A stretch of DNA of 64,000 bases from SMYC01 sp965197495. Lineage in GTDB: Bacteria > Acidobacteriota > Vicinamibacteria > Marinacidobacterales > SMYC01. Positions 8,628 to 16,100 of this stretch are shown piece after piece (within the stretch, counting starts at the first letter, position 1; the number at the start of each line of letters is the position of its first letter). Position numbers and translations under genes: made by a program. The notes under the pieces are model-generated. The model was not told the origin of the DNA and searched no databases. It was given only the letters and a program-made list of their open reading frames with translations. The stretch is taken from positions 5,084,001 through 5,148,000 of the forward strand of contig OZ240210.1 in NCBI GenBank assembly GCA_965197495.1, written 5' to 3'.

Positions 8628-9138
8628 CCGCGTCTTTCCCATCAGCGAGAATCCACGGGTCGAGTTGTTGACGGAGTTCGGACAGTTCACCTCGGCCTGT
8701 GGGCTGACCCGGTACTTGGGAGACGTCTTTCCCGATGAGTACCGGCGCGCAAGCTTCGTCGCCGAGCCGGTGCACAACCTCGTCCACGTGGATTTCTGGT
8801 CAGAGGAGGGGGCTACCTCCGTAGCCCGACGCGGACGCGAGAACATCGAGTTTCTGGCCTCCACCGACGGCTGGTTCAGACCGGTGTACTTCTACGTCGG
8901 GCCGGATGGAGCTCTTTACTTGGTGGACTACTACCGCGAGTCCATCGAGCACCCGGAGTGGATGTCGAGCGAGCACCACCACCACGACTCTCCCGATCTC
9001 TACACCGGCACAGAGCGAGGACGCATCTTTCGACTGGTCCCGGACATCGACGATCCCCCACCTCCGCCGGGACGGCTGAGCCTGGCGGAGAGCTCGACTC
9101 GAGAGCTGGTGGCTCATCTCTCTCATCCCAACGTCTAG
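8628..9138 (+). pseudogene. PVC-type membrane-bound dehydrogenase (sorbosone dehydrogenase-like) fragment
   Basis: The frame inherited from the S9 fragment continues into FTSACGLTRYLGDVFPDEY, AEPVHNLVHVDF, FLASTDGWFRPVYFYVGPDGALYLVDYYRE and TGERGRIFRLVP-like text. This is the propeller core of large heme-associated dehydrogenases found in Planctomycetes, Verrucomicrobia and Acidobacteriota. It ends abruptly at AHLSHPNV with a stop where the family continues into HEAT repeats. Both ends are truncated. Confidence 0.75.
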
Positions 9139-9622
9139 GTAATCGAGTTCCCATCTCAAGCCGCCCGTTATCTCGCCGGCCTGAGCGATCACGCACAGGC
9201 ATTTGCGCACAAGAGATCGGAACTTCGCATGCCATTCTTTTTCGGGGACAGAGAACCGAAGCGCCGTGTCTACGTCACCCGTTTCGCCATGTCCAATCGA
9301 AACGACTGGTACAGAATCCATCCACCTCGGCGATCATCTGCTTTTCTGCGGAGATAGTTTTTGAATCCTCAGCGAAACTCCGAAGGTATAGAATGGGCGT
9401 TTCGCTTTCGATTATCGAGTCGGCGTGCGTGTTCTTCCGCCACTGGACGACTCTAAGCAGAAGGCGTTCTAGCCACACAACGATATACGCGGCGACATAC
9501 GCGGCTGGCCGCTCCACCTCAGCGAACAGATACCACGTGCAAGGCAACCCTAATACGACCAACAAACCCTGAACTAGGCTCCATTTTGCCCAATTCATTT
9601 GGATCGCTCTTCTCGATCTCAC
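9139..9622 (-). pseudogene. Two-helix membrane protein with LYLRSF motif, frameshifted and 3' truncated
   Basis: The N-terminal 60 residues have two hydrophobic helices (WSLVQGLLVVLGLPCTWYLF and PAAYVAAYIVVWLERLLL). SETPILYLRSFAED follows; then, after a frameshift near 9315, ALRFSVPEKEWHAKFRSLV and EITGGLRWELDYL. This pattern belongs to a family of uncharacterised bacterial membrane proteins. The C-terminus is lost exactly where the opposing dehydrogenase fragment ends (about 9138), so both were cut at one junction. Confidence 0.6.
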
Positions 9623-9684
9623 AACCTACCGGCCGTCGTCATACCAATAAACTCGAGAGCGCTCCAAGAGAGAAGTTCAGAATT

Positions 9685-10270
9685 CTAGCAGCACGTTGGC
9701 ATTCTGACGACCGTGGAATTGCGGCGCTTATCAGGTGTCCTCGAGACGTTCAACAAGTCAGGCAATCCGGGTTCTCCCCGGTACTTGGTGTCCACATCGG
9801 CCACCACGCCCCGGCGACCGTAATAGCCGCGAGCGGCTGCGCCTTCGATCTCGGCCTCCCGTCTGATGCTCGTTGAGGCTTCGCCTTCGAAACTGGCCAC
9901 TCCGTAGCCTTCTCGCTCGATTTCTCGCTCGCGCTCGACGCTCTCGCCAAACCGCCCGGTGGCGGTCGATTCGCGCTCCACGGATTCCACGCGACCGTCG
10001 TCGAACTCGACCTCCCGGCTGGTCTCTCGACTCGCGCCGGTCGAGCTCACGCTACCGCCGCCTCGGGTGGATCGATTGTAAGTGCCATCCGGCCTCGCGT
10101 GGCGGACCGAGCCGCGTCTCCGCTCTTGAGCATCAGCCTCGACCGCGCCTTCCGGAGCCTCGAACACGAAGAGCTCATCTGCAAGCTCGGGAGAAAGATT
10201 CCAGCTCAGAAACCGCGCCCTGTACTTGGGCTCGCCTGGCTCGTCCATGTAGGCGATGGCGACCTTTCGT
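9685..10270 (-). pseudogene. DUF2092 C-terminal piece fused to a Glu/Arg/Ser-rich tail
   Basis: PLPRKVAIAYMDEPGEPKYRARFLSWNLSP followed by LFVFEAPEGA is the end of a DUF2092 periplasmic protein. An in-frame stop lies just upstream (about 10280), so the N-terminal domain is gone. From QERRRGSV onward the product becomes low-complexity (RSTRGGGSVSSTGASRETS, VERESTATGRFGESVERERE), resembling the repetitive secreted proteins often encoded next to DUF2092 genes. The hybrid probably results from a deletion joining two neighbouring genes. Confidence 0.6.
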
Positions 10271-10361
10271 GGCAGTGGATCCCGTCAGGTCAAAAAAACG
10301 GTTCTCCTGTCGTTTCTGGGGATCTGATTTGGGCGCGAGGGTATGGCCTATGGACGCTGCC

Positions 10362-10457
10362 GCGATTGTGGAAAACACCGGAAACTCCTGGAGAGAGAGG
10401 CGTTAGGGATGGGTTGTGAGCAGGTACAAACGTAGCAGCGGCGTTTTCCACAATCGC
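10362..10457. repeat. 15-bp perfect inverted repeat around 66 bp
   Basis: GCGATTGTGGAAAAC at 10362-10376 and its exact complement at 10443-10457 face each other across 66 bp. The arms carry the GTGGAAAAC core that recurs downstream at 10460-10480, 10570-10579 and 10640-10652 as GGAAAACGC or GCGTTTCCC. It may be the end of a small mobile element or a structured untranslated region. Confidence 0.6.
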
Positions 10458-10724
10458 TTGGAAAACGCTTCGCGTTTCCCACAAGCGCCCACAGGCCCCT
10501 CCTGATATATACAAGAAGGATTCATTCATTTGGAATAAGGAAGGGGAGGCATCGATCAGTGGAGGCTATGGAAAACGCCCTTCCAGGCTTCGAAGAGAGC
10601 TCAGTCGTGAGCAAGGCCTTGAACGATCCGGACCGTGGGGGCGTTTCCCACAGCCTCGTTTCGCGCTGCGGGGCAGTGGCATTTGGTGAGGCCTGTGGGT
10701 TGAGAGGGTAAGCCATGTTTAGAT
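10458..10724. other. Non-coding stretch with repeated GGAAAACGC motifs
   Basis: No credible gene. It holds a hairpin-like pair at 10460-10480 (GGAAAACGC TTC GCGTTTCCC), a further GGAAAACGCC at 10570-10579 and its near-complement at 10640-10649. It lies immediately upstream of the ISL3 transposase, so part of it is probably that element's left end. Confidence 0.5.
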
Positions 10725-10787
10725 GCGCATCGGCGAGAACGCTAGAATCCTTTTTCGGCAAGAAAAAGGAGCGTTCTCGCGATGCGC
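10725..10787 (+). promoter_or_regulatory. Long hairpin sequestering RBS and start codon of the ISL3 transposase
   Basis: Arms pair in three blocks: 10725-10732 with 10780-10787, 10734-10743 with 10770-10779 and 10749-10755 with 10763-10769, around a 7-nt loop. The 3' arm contains AAGGAG (10766-10771) and the ATG at 10782. In mRNA this would hide the translation start. Such occlusion is known for other transposase genes as protection against read-through transcripts. Confidence 0.65.
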
Positions 10788-12002
10788 GTTACCACGTTAG
10801 TCAACAAGCTCATCGGATTGCAAGGCCTGTGGGTCCGAAATTTCCACTTCCAGGCGGACAAAGCCAGAGTGGTGGTGGATGTAGTATCACGGAGGAGGAA
10901 GCCTCTGTGCGGGGTTTGCGGTCGAAAGGTCCGCAAGAACAAAGATCGCTACAATCGTTACTGGCGGCACTTGGACCTGTTCGGTGTCCGGAGCTATCTT
11001 CGCTACTCGATCCGGCGAGTGGTTTGTCGGCGTTGTGGCGTGGTCAAAGAAAAGGTGCCTTGGGCCGACAAGGGGAGCCGCTTTACCAAGAGCTTCGAAC
11101 AAGAGGTAGCGTGGCTGGCACAGAGGACGGACGTCAGCGCCGTAGCGAACTATTTCCGAGTGACGTGGCGTTCGGTGCGACGGATCATCCAGCGAGTGGT
11201 TGCCGAGCAACGGGATGAGCGGCGCGAGCTCGATGGATTGCGGGTGATTGGGATGGACGAGATCAGCTACCGCAAACGCCACAAGTACTTAACAGTGGTA
11301 ATAGACCATCTCAGCGGCCGGGTCGTCTGGGCGGGAAAGGAGCGCAAGGCCAAGACGCTGCTGCGGTTTTTCCGCAAGCTCGGACCACAAAGAGCCGCGG
11401 AGCTCGAAGCGGTCAGCATGGACATGTGGGAGCCGTACATAACTGTCGTCGGCAAAAAGGCTCCTCAGGCACGGGTGATCTTTGACCGCTTCCACATCGT
11501 CAAGCATCTGAACGAGGCCGTGGATAAGACCCGGCGCGAGCTGGTGCGCGAGCTCAAAGGGACTGCCCGACGCAACCTCAAGAACACCAAGTTTCCCCTT
11601 CTCAAGGCCAAACACAACCGCAGCGCGAAAGACAAACGGGTGCTCCGCGAGCAGGTGCGAGCTAATCGTCGCCTCTACCGCGCCATGCTTCTGCGCGACG
11701 ACTTCATGGACCTCTACACCTACAAAACCGAGACATGGGCCAAGAAGTTTCTCCGAGGATGGCTGCGGCGCGCTATGAGCTCGAGGATAGAGCCCGTCAA
11801 ACGCGCGGCGAAGATGATCCGCAGCCACTTCGATGGCGTCATCGCGTGGGTCACGTGGAGACTCAGCAACGGCCGACTCGAAGGAATGAACAACAAAATC
11901 CGGCTGCTGAGCCACCGCAGCTTTGGACTCCACTCTGCCGAAGCTCTCATCAGTCTCGTCTACCTAAACTGTGGCGGTCTCACCCTCGAGAGGATCCACT
12001 GA
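10782..12002 (+). CDS. ISL3 family transposase
   Basis: A 406-residue intact DDE transposase. The N-terminal zinc-binding part has CGVCGRKVRKN and CRRCGVVKEKVPW (two CxxC pairs, residues about 43-90). An HTH follows, then the DDE_Tnp_ISL3 domain: MDEISYRKRHKYLTVVID holds the first Asp, VSMDMWEPY the second, and RLEGMNNKIRLLSHRSFG the catalytic Glu. It is free of frameshifts, so the element may still move. Its start codon sits in a long hairpin. An 8-bp inverted repeat (12006-12013 with 12032-12039) follows the stop, without a U-run. Confidence 0.93.
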   Translation: MRVTTLVNKLIGLQGLWVRNFHFQADKARVVVDVVSRRRKPLCGVCGRKVRKNKDRYNRYWRHLDLFGVRSYLRYSIRRVVCRRCGVVKEKVPWADKGSRFTKSFEQEVAWLAQRTDVSAVANYFRVTWRSVRRIIQRVVAEQRDERRELDGLRVIGMDEISYRKRHKYLTVVIDHLSGRVVWAGKERKAKTLLRFFRKLGPQRAAELEAVSMDMWEPYITVVGKKAPQARVIFDRFHIVKHLNEAVDKTRRELVRELKGTARRNLKNTKFPLLKAKHNRSAKDKRVLREQVRANRRLYRAMLLRDDFMDLYTYKTETWAKKFLRGWLRRAMSSRIEPVKRAAKMIRSHFDGVIAWVTWRLSNGRLEGMNNKIRLLSHRSFGLHSAEALISLVYLNCGGLTLERIH

Positions 12003-12232
12003 AATGGCAGGAGAGGCAAAAAAACTAGAACCTCCTGCCGTGGGTCACTTTAGAAAGTCTGCTTCTGCTCCCCCATCCATTTGAATTCTCTGGTCGCACG
12101 TGGATACTTGTGCTCCGCAAAAACTCGATCCGGCGTTGATTCCGCGGTTTCAACCTGCCAGAATCGCCGTTTCGCGCCGACCGGCCCGACGGGGTGTCTG
12201 TCGTCACATTCTGAACGTGGAAAGGCTCGCTC

Positions 12233-13321
12233 TTGCGATTGCTCTCGAATATCGTGCCCCTTGTCTTCGACGCCCTCGCGTTCGCTCGGAATCTCTGCCG
12301 TTCGCAGGGTGCTCTTGCCGCGGAGAATCTCTTTCTTCGAAAGCAGCTCACATTCTTCGTCGAGCGTGAGCAGGCACCTCGCCGTACCGACAAAGCCACG
12401 AGGTTCACGATGGCTACCCTGGCTCGGCTGTTCGAGTGGAAGAACGTGGTTGTCGTCAAGCCCGATACGCTCATCCGCTGGCACCGGAAAGGTTTTCGTT
12501 TGTTTTGGCGGTGGAAGTCTCGACCCAAAGGACGTCCGCCCGTGCCAGAAGAGCTCAAGGAGCTGATCGTCGAGATGGGGACCGCGAACGTCAGCTGGGG
12601 CGAAGAGAGAATCGCGCATGAGCTCCTCGTCAAGCTCGGCATCCGAGTGTCGCCGCGCACGGTGCGAAAGTACATGCCGGATCGAGATGACGGAGGTCGC
12701 TACCCTGGGGATTCGTCCCAACGGTGGGCCACGTTCGTACGAAATCATGCGAAGGCGATCATTGCCGCCGACTTCTTGACCGTCGTCACGGCGCGGTTCT
12801 AATTCCTCTACGTCTTCGTCGTAATGGAAGTCGGAACACGCAAGATTCTCCACGTGAACGTGACCACGCATCCGACCGCCGAATGGACGCTGCAGTTCCG
12901 AGAAGCGATCCCGTGCGAGCACGACTATCGCTTCGTGATCGTGGACCGGGACAGAAAGTTCTCTGAGGACCTGCGAACATCAGTGCGAGCGATGGGCGTC
13001 AGGGTTTTGAGAACGCCCCCATTCGCGCCGCAAGCGAATTGTTATGTCGAGAGACTGATCGGCACCACCCGCCGAGAGTGTTTGGACTATCTCATCCCGC
13101 TCTCGGAGATTCACCTTCGTCGAGTTTTGGCCGAATGGCGTGACTACTACAATCAAGCCAGGCCGCATTCGTCTCTCGGGCCCAACGTTCCTGAGCCCGG
13201 GGGCGATCTTCCTCTCGATCGCACTTGGCCGCGGCACACGATTCCGAGTGGATTTCGCGTCGTTTCCGTGCCGATTCTCGGCGGGCTCCATCACGATTAC
13301 CGGTTGGCGCGCGCCGCTTGA
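12233..13321 (+). pseudogene. Integrase-core (rve) transposase with in-frame TAA
   Basis: LAAENLFLRKQLTFFVE and VVVKPDTLIRWHRKGFRLFWRWKSR form the N-terminal helical part. WGEERIAHELLVKLGIRVSPRTVRKYM is the HTH-like segment. The rve domain then runs from RWATFVRNH to the C-terminus, with VIVDRDRKF (Asp) and VERLIGTTRRECLDY (Glu). TAA at 12800-12802 interrupts the frame right after the first-Asp region (AADFLTVVTARF), and the identical frame resumes as FLYVFVVMEVGTRK. It is a simple nonsense mutant. No flanking gene depends on it. Confidence 0.85.
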
Positions 13322-13604
13322 CCGGGCGAAGCCCTCAGAGCAGCGCTTCCGACGTCTTCGAGGCGTCTGCACTCGAGCCCCGTTTCTACGGTCTGAACGC
13401 CGCGTAAGCTTCGCGAACTCGACACGTGCGTCCTGACCGATTTCGTCGGAGCGACCCGATCAGCGAACTCCGTTGCCGGCTCGACCGGCCGATTTTGTTT
13501 TTGCGGACCACAGGAGACGCGTCTATCAAAAATGCCCCGGTTGACGAGGGTCTTGGTCTCGTTCGTATTTTTGGACACAAGGGGGCGGCGGATCGCTCCA
13601 ACGG
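13322..13604. other. Short non-coding gap
   Basis: Lies between the dead transposase and the DUF4202 gene. I see no gene, hairpin or terminal repeat; probably the 3' untranslated end of the transposon remnant. Confidence 0.4.
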
Positions 13605-13624
13605 TTAGCCCGTCAACGCCTTCT

Positions 13625-14221
13625 TCAGTAACGCTGTCGACTCCGCAGTAACGCTGTCGACTCCGCCGAAAGCTCCAAGGCCAATGCCGCCTCGTGGCCA
13701 CGCTCGGTCATCTTCTTCCACGTCTTGCGGATGATGTCGATGGCCTTTTCCTCTCCGATGTCGTCACGTTTCAGGAAATCGTCGAGATGATGGACCAGGA
13801 AGACGAGCGCCGCGGCGTCTTCGAGGGTCTGCACATCGGCGTCGGTGCGAAGATTTCTTTTCTGGAGCAGTGTCTGAACGCGCTCGATCGTCTCATCGTC
13901 GTAACCCGTGGCCCGAAGAAGCTCTGACGCCTTTTGGGCATGGAACGCGTACAGCGTTGTACGCCAACGGAGGTACCCCTTCCGGTCCATCGGATAATCG
14001 CTACGCGGAATCTCCCACCTGCGGATGTGTTGGCTCCGGGCGGCGATGCGCAGTGCTTCGGGAGCGCGGGAATCGAGCTTCTCGACCCATTCCTGCATCC
14101 TCACTCCGTACAGGAGTTCTTTGGGCTGCGCCACACCGTCGACGACCTCGGAGTTCGGGTCTTCGCCGTTGGCCTCGTCGATGCTCCGGATCGCCCGCTG
14201 AAATCGATCTGTGTCACTCAT
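13625..14221 (-). CDS. DUF4202 family protein with altered C-terminus
   Basis: 198 residues, nearly full length for DUF4202, a helical HD-domain-like family of unknown function. Characteristic blocks are VVDGVAQPKELLYGVRMQEW, AARSQHIRRWEIPRSDYPMD, GYLRWRTTLYAFHA and VQTLEDAAALVFLVHHLDDFL. The conserved His/Asp pattern is complete. A 20-bp tandem duplication at 13626-13665 shifts the frame at the very end. Instead of ...STALLKKALTG the product ends ...STALLRSRQRY. The core is untouched, so function may persist. An IS relic begins 19 bases upstream of the start codon. Confidence 0.85.
   Translation of the reverse strand: MSDTDRFQRAIRSIDEANGEDPNSEVVDGVAQPKELLYGVRMQEWVEKLDSRAPEALRIAARSQHIRRWEIPRSDYPMDRKGYLRWRTTLYAFHAQKASELLRATGYDDETIERVQTLLQKRNLRTDADVQTLEDAAALVFLVHHLDDFLKRDDIGEEKAIDIIRKTWKKMTERGHEAALALELSAESTALLRSRQRY
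13626..13665. repeat. 20-bp tandem duplication in the DUF4202 gene
   Basis: Two exact adjacent copies of CAGTAACGCTGTCGACTCCG (13626-13645 and 13646-13665). Removing one copy restores a frame ending at the stop 13605-13607 with a normal family-like tail. Confidence 0.95.
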
Positions 14222-14239
14222 GAACTCAAGGATACAACC

Positions 14240-14465
14240 GTGCTGCTCACGCAGACCTCATGGATAATTGCGAGCAGTTGTTCGACGAGCTCGCGTTCTG
14301 GCGATTTTCCGAACAGCAGGGCCAGCGCGTGAAGATTCGCAGCGACGGCAACTCGCTGCTCGATTCGCGGCGCTCCTGACCCACTGCGCTCTCTTGCGTT
14401 GCTCGGAAAGCCGCTCTGGCAGATTCTCCTCCCGGCCGAAGTAGACCTCGTCTGGTGTACGAGCT
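14240..14465 (-). pseudogene. 3' end of integrase-core transposase
   Basis: The minus strand matches the last about 70 codons of the transposases at 24.4 and 29.5 kb (the stretch around TPDEVYF.REENL.ERLSE and the following Arg/Ala-rich tail). No catalytic residue is left, and the homology ends at about 14465. Confidence 0.75.
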
Positions 14466-14539
14466 GAGTTTGACCTTCTTCGTCCCGGAACTCAAGCGGT
14501 GCGAGAAAGAGCGTAAGTCCTTGATTTCAAGGCAGCACG

Positions 14540-14904
14540 AGTTTTGACGAGGGACAGTTAAAAAGGCAGCGCGAAGAGACCCCCCCCGAACGCGCAAAAA
14601 CCAGATGGCCGGAGGGCGCGTATTGCGGAGCGAATCCTCCCTCCAAAAGCACGCGATACTCGCCGGTCTCGAGATCTAGAATAGCGATACTCGACTGGTC
14701 GTAGACCTCCGTCTCCGTGGTGGTCATCGAAAAGAGCACATGATTCGCGCCTGGGATGACGGACGGAAACGAGAATGCGAGCAGACCCGATTCGACAGAA
14801 GGTATAGCTAACGGTTCCGGCTCCACCTTCTTCTGGGACCCGATAGAGCCCATCTTGATGTGAGCTGAAGACGATGGATCCGTTCGTTGTCCAGGTGCCA
14901 ATGT
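14540..14904 (-). pseudogene. TolB/WD40-type beta-propeller fragment
   Basis: In two frames the minus strand reads IGTWTTNGSIVFSSHQDGLYRVPEEGG, then IPSVESGLLAFSFPSVIPGANHVLFS and SSIAILDLETGEYRVLLEGGFAPQYAPSGHLVFARSGG. This is the repeat pattern of TolB-like propellers attached to bacterial Ser/Thr kinases. The frame change is near 14815, and the kinase part is absent. It lies between the two IS ends. Confidence 0.75.
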
Positions 14905-15001
14905 TCGCTCTGTGCTCTCCACAATGATTATGCGAACAGCACGGTTTCTTCTTGCAAGCTGCGGGCCTACGTGTTAAGGATGACCCCCAGGAAGTGGTTG
15001 G

Positions 15002-15424
15002 ATGGAAACTTTCTTGTTCTTCATCGCCGGGCTCTTGGTCGCGTTCGGCGCGGCCGCGTTCGCCGCCCGCAATAACTACAGCTCCGACACCAAAGTCATC
15101 ATAAGACGGAAGAACGACAAGCTCGTCGTGGAGGCCAAGAACACGTACGTCTTGTTCGACGGCACGCACACGTTCGAGCTGAAAGAGAACGGTATCGAGG
15201 TCGAGATAGAGTTCGAGACGAAGAAGAAGGGCGGCAAGAAAGTCCGGGGCCCTTTTGCCGAGAAGAAGGGTGGCGAGAGAGGCAAGTACCGTTTGACGGG
15301 CGCGAGCAAAGTAGAAAATCTTACGCCCGATATCGATCCCGGCTTGATTCGCGACAAGTGGAAATTCACCGTGAAGGATCCTCGAGGTCAGAAAATCGAC
15401 CCGGGACTACGCGTCAAGAGGTAG
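15002..15424 (+). CDS. Small N-anchored hypothetical protein
   Basis: 140 residues. Residues 3-22 (TFLFFIAGLLVAFGAAAFAA) form a membrane anchor or signal sequence. The rest is a soluble, very lysine-rich beta-type domain (VIIRRKNDKLVVEAKNTYVLF, ETKKKGGKKVRGPFAEKKGG) ending KFTVKDPRGQKIDPGLRVKR. I recognise no family. The ATG at 15002 is the only sensible start because the hydrophobic segment begins right after it. It stands alone, convergent with the kinase-TPR gene. Confidence 0.7.
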   Translation: METFLFFIAGLLVAFGAAAFAARNNYSSDTKVIIRRKNDKLVVEAKNTYVLFDGTHTFELKENGIEVEIEFETKKKGGKKVRGPFAEKKGGERGKYRLTGASKVENLTPDIDPGLIRDKWKFTVKDPRGQKIDPGLRVKR

Positions 15425-16094
15425 CCTGGCGCGCCGTCTCAAGGCACCTCAGGCTGGACTTGGCTGGAATCTCCGAGCTCCGCGAGCTCGGGGCTGGTCG
15501 TGACGTCCACGCCTCCCTCGAGTGCGGCGGCAATGTGCGACTCGGCGCGCGACGGCTCGCCACAGAGTACGTAGCTGATGGCAACGTAGTAGTGAATCGC
15601 CGGGCTGACCGGCTCGCCAGCCGTCGAATAGTCCGCCTGCTCGCGCGACTCCTCACATCTTCCGGCGCCGGCGAGAGCCATAGAGAGCTCTGCCGAGGCT
15701 TCTCGGTCGAGTGCGTTGACGCGCAGTCGAGCTTCGCCGAGCTCGATGGAGCGCACATAGGCCTCCCGTGCGTCTTCCGCGCGTCCTAGCTGCCGGTACG
15801 CGTCCCCGAGGTTACTGAAATAGAGAGCGTCATCCGAGATGAGCTCGGTCGCATTCTCGAACTCGAAAGCGGCTTCCTGATATTGCTTCTGCGAGTAGTA
15901 GACAAAGCCGAGGCTACTGTGAGCGTGGGCGGATGGGTGGATTCTGAGCGCGGCGCGCAACAACGGCTCGGCTTGATCGAGTTCTCCGAGAAAAGCTGTG
16001 GGCGATGGCCAAATTGACGTAGCCGGTATCGCTCTCCGGCCGCAGCTCGACGACGTTTCGAAACATGATCTTGGCTTCTTCCAGACGTCCGCTG

Positions 16095-16100
16095 TCTAGA
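16095..16100. repeat. Target-site duplication TCTAGA (left copy)
   Basis: TCTAGA at 16095-16100 matches 18028-18033 on the other side of the IS1634-like element. Collapsing the two restores the TPR reading frame. Confidence 0.85.

Larger units (their letters stand above)
14240..14942 (-). mobile_element. IS relic whose two ends flank a foreign TolB-like fragment
   Basis: The left end (GTGCTGCTCACGCAG at 14240) and the right end (GCGAACAGCAC ending 14942) match the two termini of the IS copies at 24323-25518 and 29528-31022. About 225 bp of transposase 3' end and about 40 bp of the 5' terminus remain. The middle is replaced by a beta-propeller gene fragment. It either traces two successive deletions and insertions or a captured passenger. 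Confidence 0.6.

Noticed and set aside
10273..10360. Short plus-strand frames between DUF2092 and the inverted repeat
   Set aside because: No start context, no homology; the region is better explained as remnant plus repeats.
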